A DNA stretch of 47,101 bases from IMG/VR virus record IMGVR_UViG_3300032323_000801, positions 1 through 47,101 of that record; one strand, written 5' to 3'. This stretch comes from a virus. A program made the position numbers and the translations under genes. Of this stretch, positions 14,101 through 23,301 are shown in pieces (positions within the stretch are counted from its first letter, which is position 1; every line of letters begins with the position of its first letter). Below the pieces are notes generated by a model, which was not told the DNA's origin, searched no databases, and was given only the letters and a program-made list of their open reading frames with translations.

Positions 14101-17100
14101 TACTGGTCTATATTCTCTACATACTGAGGTATAATCTTGGCAAAGTCGCTAGCAACGTTAGCCATATTAGCTGCGTTGTCTTTGCTCTTCGCTGCCTTTC
14201 TTATCTGTGACTTTAATTTATTTGCCTCCTGTACTCTATCCAAGTAATCAGCTCTGTCAAACGCCTTCTTAACATAGTCAAAGAAACGCTCGCGCATTAC
14301 TGGGTTAAGTACGTTCATGGCATCGTATCTCTTTAAAATCATAGCCACCTTTGACGCGTTTATTTTACCACGTTTAGCGGCTGACATCAATGCCAAAGAT
14401 ATAGATTGTCTCAACTCTTTTACAAATGCAATAGCGTCTTTAGCTGCTTTTGCCTCTGCTCTAATCTGGTCTATTAACGCCTTCTTTTCAGACACCGTAA
14501 CCTTCTTGTCGTCAATACCAAATAGACGTTCTACAGATGGAGCTGACTTTAATCTGGCCTTTACCATCTTCTTTAAGTCTCTTACCATCTGCTCTCTCTG
14601 AGAGTCGTTTGCCCTTTGATATACCAATGACTGAGTTTGTAGATACTGCATTGCATTTTCTACTGCTTGGTTCAAAGTATTTCCTCTTTCTATGGACTTA
14701 GTGATAATACCATCGATTTGGGCCATAGCTCTTTCGTATCCAGGGATTGATTTTACGTCAATTTTTTGAGCCTTGGTGCTTACCTTTTCAATTTGCATCG
14801 TCTCTTTATTGACCATAAAAGGACCTTTTTCTATGATCACCGGATAGTTCGATGGTTTGAAGTCTCCTTCTTTTACAAGTCTAAATCCTCCAGATGAATT
14901 AGGCGTCTCATATCTAACCTTTCCATCTTCTGTAACTTCTGTAACTACAGAATCTCTTCCATCGGCTACTATAAGGTCTCCAACTTCGAATGTTTGATCT
15001 ATTTTCTTGAAAGGAATATTTTCATCTATAGGTGTAAGGGATTTGTTTGATTGGGCTCTAAAATCTGCGTTGTTTCTCCATTTGGTTACAACCATGTCAA
15101 ATCCATTCTCATTGGCAACTTTTGTTATCCAAGCCGTTTGATAGTTTGGACTAAAAGCAAAGTTCATCCACTGGTCTTTAGGATTATCCCTATTCATATA
15201 CTCCGTGAACCTTTGCTTAGCCTCGTCGTAAAAGTTCAATGGATCTTCATTCATGTAGTATACCTTATCTTTAGGCACTACAACGGTATGTAGAACTGGA
15301 CCAACTCCAGCTTCAGCTTGGTTATCTTGTGTGTAATACATTCCAAGACCACCTACAGTAGCTAATGCAGCCGCCTCTTCTTTACTTGTAAATCCTTTTT
15401 CGCTTCCAGACGACGGTTTTATTTTGTCTCTTCTATCAAAAGAGTAATGGTGGAAAACATAGTTTCCATTTTCATCTTCTGTCAAAAATCTACTAACAGA
15501 ATCTGGTACATATGGAGCTTTCTGTGCTTTGGTGGTTACTTCAGGGATAATTTTTTGGCCGCCTTTGCTAGCGACAACAGCAGCTGCTCTTTCTGCGGCA
15601 TTCTGCCTTCTTTTTTCAGCTGCTGAGAGATCTGCTTCAGCTGCTCGTAGTTTTGTTCTTGTTTCTTCATTTACTTTAAGTTTTTCTGTTAATTCATCAA
15701 TCGCTGTTACATAACTAAAGCTAGGAGAATCATTTCCTGATTTTGTCCAAAGCTCTTGTTCAAAGTACCAAATAGCAGCCTGCAACTCGCTTACTTGCAA
15801 ATTTAAGTCTTCTGCCACCATTTTAACAGCTTCTCGCATAATATTTCTTTCGCGATCGCTTCTTGGAACTTCTTGAATTTCTTTTTTCCCAGATACGGTA
15901 TTAATCATGGTACCCATATAACGATTCCATGTTCTAGACCACCACAAATCCATGGTAATAGTCTCTCCAATACCAATCATATTTTGGTAAAATGATCCTA
16001 TTTTCTCTCCGAATATAAACGCCCCGTTTCTTTCTCCTTCTGCATTCTTTTTAGGGTCGTATTTATTATTTGTTTTCCCGGGCCCTTTTCCGTTTACATC
16101 TGGAACTGATTCGTTATACTTTCTAAGCTCAGCAATAGGGTGTGGCGTTTGAAGCCAATTTACCACGGCATCTATAGATTTTAAATCAGTATATAATTTT
16201 TCAAGTTTTTCAAGTTGACCTACGATTATTTTACCTCTATTTGTATAGCCAGTTGGTTTGGGATATCCATCTTTCATTGAGGATTTAGAAATTTTTTCGT
16301 ATTTCTTATTACCTTTACTATCAACCTCTGGCTTTCCAAGAGAGTCAACTAATTCTACAGTGTATTCTTTAGCTGTTTCTTTTACGATAGTACCACTAGC
16401 TACTGACTTTCCCTTCTTGTCGATAAAAGAAAGTTTCTTGTCTCCCCAGTTTTTTGAAAAATCAAAGTTTTTTGGATCTTTAGAATTGTTCCAAAGATTA
16501 TACGCGTAAAATAAGTTTTGATTTGGATTAGTTCCAGAAGAAGTAAATGCCAATATGGACAAAAACAATTTATATTGACTTTCATCTAGCAGCTCTGGAA
16601 GTATAACCTTTATTTTATTTTCAAATTCTACCATATCTTCTATATACCAAGTTAAACCAGCAGCCCTTGGGTCTGGTTTACTATATAGATAATACCCAAC
16701 TTCTTCATATACGTTATTTATAAATCTCTCAATCAATTCTTCTCTGGTAGAATTCGGTGGTATTTCGGAATCTCTGAGAGTGTTTAGAAATGACGCTACA
16801 TCTTCTTTAAGTTTATTATCAAACTTAGGCCCATCAAGTATTTCAATGGCAGCTTTTTGAGCTTTAGCACTGATATCGGATAACAAATTGTTTTCACCAT
16901 CTGCAAAGAATCCACCAATGTCCTCACCCTTAGCCATTGACTGAGATATCTCTGTCATAAAGCTTAAGATGTCTTGAGGAGTTGCGTCCTCTAAGAAAAC
17001 TGGTCGTCCAAGTATCTTGTTTGCAAACTGATTGATTACATCTTTTAACTGTTGCAACAACGTCTTCTGCTGTGTTGTCAAGTTGTTGACATCTATATTA

Positions 17101-19904
17101 GCAGATGTAAGCATACCGCCTAATTGAGCTAGCCACTCTTCTGCCATAGTGTCAGTAGAGATATATTCTTCGTTCAGTACAAACTGATCTAACTTATCGG
17201 CAATGTCAGAATATCCATTATTTCTAAGCGTATCAGAAATAGAGCTTCTGAATGTAGAGAATAAATTCTCATCTTGACCAAATGCTTTCGCTAATATAGC
17301 GTGCCAAACTTCATGTGGCAGAGATGTTTCGTCAGATAATTGCTTGTTGATATAAATAGAAGAAACTTTTCCGTCTTTGAAAAACACCCTTGCCGCATCA
17401 TTTTCTTGAACCTTTTGAGATACGCTTGATCCAAACTCCTTGTTGACAGCCTCTCTCATTTGCTGTGTATTCTCAACTTCTACGATATTTAGATCTGGGA
17501 ATACGTTCTTTATAGATTTTGATATGTTTGAAGCCAAAGATGGTTGCGCTGTTGGGGTTAAGAATTGAGGGACCCTATTCTCTTTAATAGCCTTTGATAT
17601 TTCTTTAAATTGCTCAGGCGTAGGCATTATAGGGTTTTCTCCAGTTGCTCCAGTCTTTACATTCTCAAATGTATCTAAGTCGAATAAAGATTCCTGGCCC
17701 AACATTCTGCCAATCTCTATAGCAGCTTCTCTATTGTTCCTAGGAGCAACAATATTAATGTCTATAGACGCCTCTCTTTTGTTTGGGAACTTATAGATAC
17801 CAACCTTTACGGTCTGGTCGCCTATTTTGTCTGAGTGTTCTTCCACAAAGTCGGCTATAGCTTCAGGCGTAAGCTCGTCCAATGGCAGGTTCTTTGATGT
17901 CAATGGAACGACAAGGCCACCGTCAGCGTACACAGTTCCATCAAGATTGAACGTTTGTCCTGTCTCGTCTTCTATATTTGAAGATGTAACAATATCAATC
18001 TCTGGCTTAGTATTAGCGACGATCTTAGGTCGTTCTATAACTACTTCTTGGACACCTTCTTCGGTAACGACTTTAGGTTCTGTTTGGGGTTTTCCTTGCG
18101 CCATCTCTTCGCCAACTCTGGCTTCTGGCTGTACAGGAACTTCACTTGTTGTTTGCTTTTGAATGGCATTTGTAAAATCCTCCTTTTGTTTTTTTAATAC
18201 TTGTTCTAAAAATTGTTTTTCTTTTTCGCTTGTTGCTTTATTTCTGTCTTCTATAGTTTGTTCAATCTCTTTTTTTCTGCGTAATAGCTCTTCTCCCTTT
18301 GCCTCGTCTATAGGGCCATATGACTCGATAGTCTCATTTTTGATTCTATAATACTCTTCTCTTAGATCGTTTATTCTCTTGTCTGCTTCACCTTTAGTTG
18401 TTTCGCTTACAGACTCTTCTTTTATCTTGGTCAACTCATCGATCTGCTTCTTTACTTTGGCAATCTCTGGATTTGTAATCTTAGCGCTAAAGTCTTTTAC
18501 GTCCACGTATGGGTCGGTTTCTGCAATATCAACAAATTTAGCCTGTGATGGAGTCTTAGCGTTGCTCTTCATGTATTGATACGTTAATGAAGGTCCGCCG
18601 ACAACAAACTCAGATAAGCCCTCTAATGCGATATCTCTTACATTAATTTCTTCTCCGGCTGATATTTGTCCAGCAAGTTCACCAGTTGCTCCTAATAAAG
18701 ATTCTGAAACCAATTCAGCAGACGCGGCAGCAGCTTTCTTTTTAGCCTCAGACATTGTAGACGTAGCCAGCGACTTAGTAACGGCCTTGTATGCCTTACC
18801 AGCAACAGCTCCAGTCAACGCGTCAAATGTAGCGACTGGAATACCACGACTAAGCGCAAGCTCTCTTGCTTTGCTAACAACGCGATCATCAGACAGCGCG
18901 TTAATTAGGTCGTATTCGTTTGTTACGTCGTATCCGTTATCTGCCAGTGCTTGGCTAAACGTTCCTGAGTATTCTAATCCCAAAGACGTACCTCCGGCAA
19001 TACCACCAAAGAATCCAGCAGCAGTACCTACACCAGGTAAAACTGTTCCAGCCGTAGCACCAACTACACCTTCTTTTATTTTAGATGGAGCGGTAGCGGC
19101 CATTGAGATAGACGAAGATATAATACTACTAACCAAGTCTTGCCAAAAAGGCCTTTGTTCTTTAGGTGTAGACTTTTGTAACACTCTATTAGCTCTAGCA
19201 ATTTCTGCAACGTCAATATCCCCGAAATCTCCACTGCTAGCCGTCTTTTCTATTTCTCTTAATTTATATTGAGCTACGCCAGTTTCAATAGCGTCGTTCA
19301 CAAACTTAACAGTCTCCGGAGCCTCTCCAAGTAACGACAATGTACCTGTGGGCAAGCTGCTCCATATACCAGACAAATAACTGTCTTCGCCTTTCTTCGG
19401 TTCGAATTGCTCGATAAGCGGAGTTGATGTAACCGCTTTGCCCTTTTCTACTGACTCGAGTCCAGACTCTGCTTGAAACTGTAATGTCTCCTTGCTGTCA
19501 AGGGCTCCGAGAGCTTGTTTTTTAGCTGCTGTCTCTCTAGCTGGTTTTACCTGCTCTGTCTGTTGTAGTCTTTCTTGCTCAGCTCTTTTAAATGCAGGTC
19601 CTAATGTCTCTCTAAAATCTGGCGTACCCAAAGAAGGACTTGGCGCCTTCTGATTTGTAGCCAAAGAAGTGGGTTGACTTTCCCGTTGAGATGGAGAAGC
19701 CATAGGTTCTTTTTTTTTTGAATCTGAGAAAAACTGATTTTTAAAAGATCCAAGGTCCTTAGTATACAGCTTGTCTTTTGCTAGAGCTCCATGCAATTTT
19801 TCTATAGCTTGATCGTTACTAAATTGACTTTCAAACTCCTGAAAGGATTTAGTGTATAATCCATCCGCATTAAGCGTTTCCCACAATTGTTTTTTTGCTG
19901 GCAT
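11124..19904 (-). CDS. Giant internal virion protein (polyvalent, 2926 aa) with HEXXH protease motif
   Basis: A 2926-residue protein, last in the late operon, probably packed in the head and ejected into the host. Residues 7-58 hold two copies of an L-x10-YTK-x4-F-x2-QF repeat. A Gly/Ala-rich hydrophobic stretch (about 281-306) could insert in membranes. A zinc-protease motif HEVWH lies at 864-868 with a possible third ligand in EEW at 922-924. Three short linkers ending KAQK occur near residues 1012, 1458 and 1709. The first encloses a helical module with DLWWSRTWNR, the second a module (from about 1485, HHYSFDRRDKI) that may be an ADP-ribosyltransferase-like PolyVal domain. A long coiled-coil-rich part and a C-terminal region like other phage polyvalent proteins follow. 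The role of each domain is inferred. Confidence 0.82.
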   Translation of the reverse strand: MPAKKQLWETLNADGLYTKSFQEFESQFSNDQAIEKLHGALAKDKLYTKDLGSFKNQFFSDSKKKEPMASPSQRESQPTSLATNQKAPSPSLGTPDFRETLGPAFKRAEQERLQQTEQVKPARETAAKKQALGALDSKETLQFQAESGLESVEKGKAVTSTPLIEQFEPKKGEDSYLSGIWSSLPTGTLSLLGEAPETVKFVNDAIETGVAQYKLREIEKTASSGDFGDIDVAEIARANRVLQKSTPKEQRPFWQDLVSSIISSSISMAATAPSKIKEGVVGATAGTVLPGVGTAAGFFGGIAGGTSLGLEYSGTFSQALADNGYDVTNEYDLINALSDDRVVSKARELALSRGIPVATFDALTGAVAGKAYKAVTKSLATSTMSEAKKKAAAASAELVSESLLGATGELAGQISAGEEINVRDIALEGLSEFVVGGPSLTYQYMKSNAKTPSQAKFVDIAETDPYVDVKDFSAKITNPEIAKVKKQIDELTKIKEESVSETTKGEADKRINDLREEYYRIKNETIESYGPIDEAKGEELLRRKKEIEQTIEDRNKATSEKEKQFLEQVLKKQKEDFTNAIQKQTTSEVPVQPEARVGEEMAQGKPQTEPKVVTEEGVQEVVIERPKIVANTKPEIDIVTSSNIEDETGQTFNLDGTVYADGGLVVPLTSKNLPLDELTPEAIADFVEEHSDKIGDQTVKVGIYKFPNKREASIDINIVAPRNNREAAIEIGRMLGQESLFDLDTFENVKTGATGENPIMPTPEQFKEISKAIKENRVPQFLTPTAQPSLASNISKSIKNVFPDLNIVEVENTQQMREAVNKEFGSSVSQKVQENDAARVFFKDGKVSSIYINKQLSDETSLPHEVWHAILAKAFGQDENLFSTFRSSISDTLRNNGYSDIADKLDQFVLNEEYISTDTMAEEWLAQLGGMLTSANIDVNNLTTQQKTLLQQLKDVINQFANKILGRPVFLEDATPQDILSFMTEISQSMAKGEDIGGFFADGENNLLSDISAKAQKAAIEILDGPKFDNKLKEDVASFLNTLRDSEIPPNSTREELIERFINNVYEEVGYYLYSKPDPRAAGLTWYIEDMVEFENKIKVILPELLDESQYKLFLSILAFTSSGTNPNQNLFYAYNLWNNSKDPKNFDFSKNWGDKKLSFIDKKGKSVASGTIVKETAKEYTVELVDSLGKPEVDSKGNKKYEKISKSSMKDGYPKPTGYTNRGKIIVGQLEKLEKLYTDLKSIDAVVNWLQTPHPIAELRKYNESVPDVNGKGPGKTNNKYDPKKNAEGERNGAFIFGEKIGSFYQNMIGIGETITMDLWWSRTWNRYMGTMINTVSGKKEIQEVPRSDRERNIMREAVKMVAEDLNLQVSELQAAIWYFEQELWTKSGNDSPSFSYVTAIDELTEKLKVNEETRTKLRAAEADLSAAEKRRQNAAERAAAVVASKGGQKIIPEVTTKAQKAPYVPDSVSRFLTEDENGNYVFHHYSFDRRDKIKPSSGSEKGFTSKEEAAALATVGGLGMYYTQDNQAEAGVGPVLHTVVVPKDKVYYMNEDPLNFYDEAKQRFTEYMNRDNPKDQWMNFAFSPNYQTAWITKVANENGFDMVVTKWRNNADFRAQSNKSLTPIDENIPFKKIDQTFEVGDLIVADGRDSVVTEVTEDGKVRYETPNSSGGFRLVKEGDFKPSNYPVIIEKGPFMVNKETMQIEKVSTKAQKIDVKSIPGYERAMAQIDGIITKSIERGNTLNQAVENAMQYLQTQSLVYQRANDSQREQMVRDLKKMVKARLKSAPSVERLFGIDDKKVTVSEKKALIDQIRAEAKAAKDAIAFVKELRQSISLALMSAAKRGKINASKVAMILKRYDAMNVLNPVMRERFFDYVKKAFDRADYLDRVQEANKLKSQIRKAAKSKDNAANMANVASDFAKIIPQYVENIDQYIEMANMVLSAVTRKAGPRVAFNEQEMSTYVNNRLAEQEEMAKEAFMASHDYLVEAGIIDKSMTLNEMRKLVEAIENQGASEDKAAKTIEALTAMYENMKPYLYVAAQLNEDPLTGESLDLSPEQIKLLKKMLLLDFSNLSLPTMYKIVEAANNFLTNGVVDGLASVVRMELGDENARLLSEAGVKSNDIKKVGIKGYGRIWARYLAPLPILNKLMWSSRPVISQVNKAMGLTDFMFGKAQAVNIANKAIQAYEDKFKDIKGFFDSKNVVERGMVAFMSRTVEGDQFQKQAEFNRRKELIEQTIEGLNQRTDDSLRDKAAVYQEIYDKVLSGSNSIEEVQAKASKINVDAVNWWIEEWGKHYAKMSEVSRAVYNTLLDRDSNYTPDRFQYLAESIVQENVFDSEFLANNDVVNTERSGSLMKNKRVNALPVNAVGEKTRVVNLDFDMVNSTALNSALVDIYTADSVQQIKGFLTSKSFKKLFASTETMDLYRARIIGYVKSSKGKGAATERSMVPVMRAINRLSSLGVTKALAKLTMPLVQTMPTLIYTIVKTGGTGLTEVFKSWEALSNSGLPISNRNIGSRAEVQSLNKMIRAAQDNMIMKGVDAIGKWNSMLLDITLQKPDAFAARAAWIAYYKQALKRKGVDVSNINWNEHKFDKDAAEFAEQQQTAHQNVNDTDMLGEFMTNPTFGVAIARKVIFPMMGFIINAKSRIWADARTVVDGKVSNQEKVDAGLGLAATVAELLVYRAIMFYVAEMWQMMSDWITGEEDDEEKKNKRVMNAAANTAGNIVNDLFVPPVPGLDIMAYKAMNEMFKATGLNASVPESLGLDPEKNPFRIYDKPSDDWFDQFGVIGILPSKISTLAEYATTAATGEVKKEVFGKETIKYLSEDDQQLAALNAALYAAYLIGAPADIDAIIRKNNKTIESRAMTSKQMKIIEKVGPADAKIMMENDLTSEKELMIFKAVGKKEYDDYKKRKKELEEERKRMREGL

Positions 19905-19908
19905 TTTA

Positions 19909-21297
19909 TTATAAGTTATCTAGTTTTCCAGTAGATGTTTTTTTGTTTTGTGTTTTTACTGTAGGCGCTCCAGTTTCAAATACCTCTTCAATACCATAAT
20001 CAGTTCTTGTCCCTGAATTCAATGTCTGGTTGTAAACGCTGTAAAGTTGACTACTCCTTCTATTTATGGTCTTTAAACCAGGAAGAAACTGCCCCTTTCT
20101 TAATGGGTCTGGAACCCTATAGCTCACAATAACATTAGGGTCTGATTGTCCACCTGTTCCAGAGGAAGTAAACTCAACCTTTTCAATTACACCCCCAGTG
20201 TCAGGCATCACAAGTCCCTTTAAATTAATGGTTGCTTGATTGGGGTCAGATACCATCTTGTTTAACAACTCTCTCCTGTCTGCTATTTTTCTTTGTCTGA
20301 TACCGTATGAAACCTCTTGCCCTGTAGGTTGTCTTTGTGTAGGAGTTTTTGGCTCAAAAAAATCTATCTTTTGTTCAACCTGAGAATCTATGATAGGCCC
20401 AATGGCGTTTTCAAAATCACTAACTTGGCTACTAGTCAGTTGTGGCTCTAAAACCCCCATCTTGTTTTTAACAAGTTTTATGGCTTTTGATTTATCTTTT
20501 ATCCCTTTTAATTGAGCCTCTGTTTCATAAAACTCATATCCGCCAACGCTATTTGCCAAGAAACTAGCAACTTTCATAGGTTGGTTTTTTATAGACTCTA
20601 TGTAAGTTTTTCTAGCTGGCATGTATGATGGGTTTTGAAGAGCAGATGTATATACATCCCCGGTTCTAGGATTTTTTATCATCCTTGGCCCAAGTACTTT
20701 GGTAAACTCTTCTGTTTCTTTTAATACATCAAATTTAGGTGGTAAAAAGTTCTCAGGCAATAGCTCACTCCTAAAATCTGCAAATTGTCCAGTGTTTTTA
20801 TTGTACAGTAAAAAAGAATTGCTATTAGGGTCCATGGTAAACTCTACGTTATCCATATCTGCTAGATCTGCGTATCTTTTACTTATATACTGCAAATAAG
20901 AGTCTGGCTCTTTGCTTAACGCATCTATCTGCTTTCCAAGTATGCCGTTATATTCCTTTGTAAATTGAGAAAAATTCTTCCAATCAGAAGAAATTCTATT
21001 AACAGCCATCTTGTAGTCGCTAGGGTTTATTTGTCCAGCTTTCAAAGCTCTATTAAGCTCTAATATTCTACTCCTTCCAGTGTCAGCACCTTTCAATACT
21101 AAAGTATTAAAATCTTTAGATGGACCAGGTTGAAAATCTTTTAACTGGGTTTTTGCATTTTCTGCTAATTGGTCTAGCTGTTGTCTTTGTTCCTCTCTCT
21201 TTTTTTCTTGGTCAGTTATTTTCTCAATAGCCTTTGATAATGGCGTAGACCAATCCACTGGAGTAGTATACCCTAAAGAACCTGAATATTCTACCAT
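19909..21297 (-). CDS. Internal virion (cargo) protein, 462 aa
   Basis: A 462-residue protein with no recognised enzyme motif. The N-terminal part is strongly helical and Lys/Glu/Gln-rich (DQEKKREEQRQQLDQLAENA). The middle contains a motif-like stretch PNSNSFLLYNKNTGQFADF, and the C-terminal third is beta-rich. It lies between two other putative ejection proteins, four bases upstream of the giant gene and overlapping the previous gene by one base (start ATG shares a base with the stop). Position and composition resemble the internal core proteins of podoviruses (the T7 gp14-gp16 block). The identification is by context, not by clear homology. Confidence 0.65.
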   Translation of the reverse strand: MVEYSGSLGYTTPVDWSTPLSKAIEKITDQEKKREEQRQQLDQLAENAKTQLKDFQPGPSKDFNTLVLKGADTGRSRILELNRALKAGQINPSDYKMAVNRISSDWKNFSQFTKEYNGILGKQIDALSKEPDSYLQYISKRYADLADMDNVEFTMDPNSNSFLLYNKNTGQFADFRSELLPENFLPPKFDVLKETEEFTKVLGPRMIKNPRTGDVYTSALQNPSYMPARKTYIESIKNQPMKVASFLANSVGGYEFYETEAQLKGIKDKSKAIKLVKNKMGVLEPQLTSSQVSDFENAIGPIIDSQVEQKIDFFEPKTPTQRQPTGQEVSYGIRQRKIADRRELLNKMVSDPNQATINLKGLVMPDTGGVIEKVEFTSSGTGGQSDPNVIVSYRVPDPLRKGQFLPGLKTINRRSSQLYSVYNQTLNSGTRTDYGIEEVFETGAPTVKTQNKKTSTGKLDNL

Positions 21298-22121
21298 TAC
21301 TTAGTACCTCCAAAAGAACTAAAGCTTCCCATAGGAATCCCATATATTGTTTCTAATTGCATCTGCGTAAGACTTGGGCTACTAATAGTAGTTGGTTGAA
21401 TGACTCCAACAGGAGACACGCTAGGAACTTGCATTGGCATTTGTCCAACTGTAGGTGGAATTGTTACGCTAGATGGAGAAGTTAATCCACCTCCCATAGA
21501 TCCTGATAGTCTATTTGTTAATCCAGCTGAAGCGCTATCAACACCAACACCAGGAGCACCTGTCGTTTTTGCGGTTTCGTACAATGGTTTGCTAGCATCA
21601 TACCCTACCGCTCCTTGAGCTGCCAAATCTATAAATCCCTTAGCTGCTTGATTTCTATTTTGTGTAGCAGAAAGCGCACCCAACTGCGCACCTTTTAGTC
21701 TTGATTCTGCAATGTCTTGCTCTCTTTCAACTCTCCTAGTCTCTATACCTTGCTTTGCCTTGGCCTTTATTAGTTCATTCTGATATTCGGCTTCTCCAAG
21801 AGCTGCTGCTATTTGTAGGTCTTGCTGCATGCCTTGTTGAACTACCGATGGGACTCCACCCAATACAGCCTCTGTTCCAGCTCCCTGTAATGCATTGATA
21901 GCCTCAGCACTTCTAGCCATTGCAGCTTGTGATGCTAAATCATAAGCTAACATAGGCACTTGCATTGCAGCCATATAATCAGTCTCTTCTACTTGTGATA
22001 ACTTAGCCGCTTGGTTTTTCGCTTCGAATTCAGATTCTTGCTTCTTTTTCTGAGCGTCTACCATTTGTATTGCGTTGGCCGCCATACCCGCTGCCATTAA
22101 CGCCGTTGTTACTCCTGCCAT
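21297..22121 (-). CDS. Internal virion protein, Ala/Gln-rich (274 aa)
   Basis: A 274-residue protein. Its first 20 residues (MAGVTTALMAAGMAANAIQM) are small and hydrophobic, followed by a long Ala/Gln/Glu-rich helical part up to about residue 165 and a Pro/Ser/Gly-rich tail. This matches the build of T7 gp14-like ejection proteins, which leave the head first and form part of the channel across the envelope. It overlaps both neighbours by one base, so it is translationally coupled. Function is inferred from gene order before two larger internal proteins. Confidence 0.6.
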   Translation of the reverse strand: MAGVTTALMAAGMAANAIQMVDAQKKKQESEFEAKNQAAKLSQVEETDYMAAMQVPMLAYDLASQAAMARSAEAINALQGAGTEAVLGGVPSVVQQGMQQDLQIAAALGEAEYQNELIKAKAKQGIETRRVEREQDIAESRLKGAQLGALSATQNRNQAAKGFIDLAAQGAVGYDASKPLYETAKTTGAPGVGVDSASAGLTNRLSGSMGGGLTSPSSVTIPPTVGQMPMQVPSVSPVGVIQPTTISSPSLTQMQLETIYGIPMGSFSSFGGTK

Positions 22122-22519
22122 TATAATATTTTTATTAGTTCTACACAGCCCTCAGACCCAGTCTGAAAGCCACAGTTTTCATATCTTTTTATTAACGATT
22201 TGTTATTCAATGAGGTATATACGTATTTTGTTCCAGCGTTCTGTGCATAAATACACATTGAATTGATCAAAAACTCTATAGCTTCTTTTCTGTCTTTTTC
22301 TCTATAGTTAAAATTGGACACTATAAACTCTATCCAAGAAACCTTTGAGTTTGTAACGTACAGATATCCAGCGCAAATATCAACACCTTTTTTACTAACC
22401 ATTATTCCTAGGTTAGGTAAAAAGTCTTTTGATGGTGGTGTCCATCTCCAGTCTTTCCACCAGTTTACGAGCACTTCGTCGTACTCAACATCAGTTATGG
22501 CCCTAAGCTTAAAAGACAT
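22121..22519 (-). CDS. GNAT-family N-acetyltransferase
   Basis: A 132-residue protein with the GNAT pattern. The core beta strand GYLYVTNSKVSWIEFIVSN is followed by the acetyl-CoA loop region NYREKDRKEAIEFLI and the C-terminal signature SLNNKSLIKRYENCGFQ. GNAT enzymes move an acetyl group to an amine. Small GNAT genes inside phage structural operons are frequent, but their substrate is usually unknown. A virion protein or host target is possible. The start follows a -7 box by exactly four bases and the stop overlaps the next gene by one base. Confidence 0.75.
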   Translation of the reverse strand: MSFKLRAITDVEYDEVLVNWWKDWRWTPPSKDFLPNLGIMVSKKGVDICAGYLYVTNSKVSWIEFIVSNFNYREKDRKEAIEFLINSMCIYAQNAGTKYVYTSLNNKSLIKRYENCGFQTGSEGCVELIKIL

Positions 22520-22523
22520 TACA

Positions 22524-22531
22524 CAAAGATA
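22524..22531 (-). promoter_or_regulatory. -7 box TATCTTTG, four bases before the acetyltransferase start
   Basis: On the minus strand TATCTTTG is followed by TGTA and then ATG. No TTTG -33 box is seen at the usual distance. Confidence 0.5.
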
Positions 22532-22536
22532 CTAAT

Positions 22537-23301
22537 TTAAGGATAACTTTTAAATACCTCAGACCCAATAAAAAACAATTCTGTAGCTACTGTCTGGTTA
22601 CTTATTAACTCAACCTCCATATAATATCCTCTTGCTCCATAAGATTCAGCTACTGAATTCTTAACAGCAAACGCAAACTGAGTTGTCAATGGTGTAGACA
22701 ATGCCGTGGCGACTACTATGTTAAATGAAGTAGCAGACAGTGTGTTTATGGCTGTTATTGTCCCAGCATTTGTTGGTGTTCCCGATACTGGAACATAGTA
22801 CAATCGATCTCCAATCGCAACGGAGCTAGGTCTGGCGGTGTTAAACGTCACAGTCAACTGAGATCCAACCAAAGATACAGTGGCTATTGACCCTATCCCT
22901 TGGTTGCTAAGTGCTTTATAATCAACAGTATTGTCGAGTCTTCTGATATACGTAAACCAACCGCCCTCCTTCTCGTCGTAGTACGAACTCTCCATTCTAC
23001 CAGATGACATGTCTGTAACTACATTTGTAAGCCATGGATGAATAGCTTCTAATTCCAATGTCTTAAACAACTTAACGTCCATTGCAGATTCATTAAATAC
23101 TGTGACCATCTTAGATGGGTCTGGAGCCGCTGCGTACCACTGGTTTCTAGTTGCGTTGGTGTTGTGCTTATAAAGCTCTCCGCTTTTGAACGAATATAAA
23201 TAACCATTCATGCTGGTCATCCAGTCTGGGTAGAAGGTAAAGAAAGATGTCCAACCGTTTGGATTGAATAAAGGGTTGAATTTTAGGGTATAGTTAGCCA
23301 T
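22537..23301 (-). CDS. Virion structural protein (254 aa)
   Basis: A 254-residue protein starting with MANYTLKFNPLFNPNGWTSF. Aromatic-rich, beta-strand-rich sequence, with a Ser/Thr-rich middle containing a repeated T-x-AINTLSATSF type strand, is typical of tail or head surface proteins. A similar NPLFNPNGWTSF-YPDW start is, to my memory, found in structural proteins of crAss-like and related phages after the tail stabilisation gene, matching its position here. No enzymatic motif. The start lies four bases after a -7 box, and it overlaps the glycosyltransferase stop by one base. Confidence 0.7.
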   Translation of the reverse strand: MANYTLKFNPLFNPNGWTSFFTFYPDWMTSMNGYLYSFKSGELYKHNTNATRNQWYAAAPDPSKMVTVFNESAMDVKLFKTLELEAIHPWLTNVVTDMSSGRMESSYYDEKEGGWFTYIRRLDNTVDYKALSNQGIGSIATVSLVGSQLTVTFNTARPSSVAIGDRLYYVPVSGTPTNAGTITAINTLSATSFNIVVATALSTPLTTQFAFAVKNSVAESYGARGYYMEVELISNQTVATELFFIGSEVFKSYP

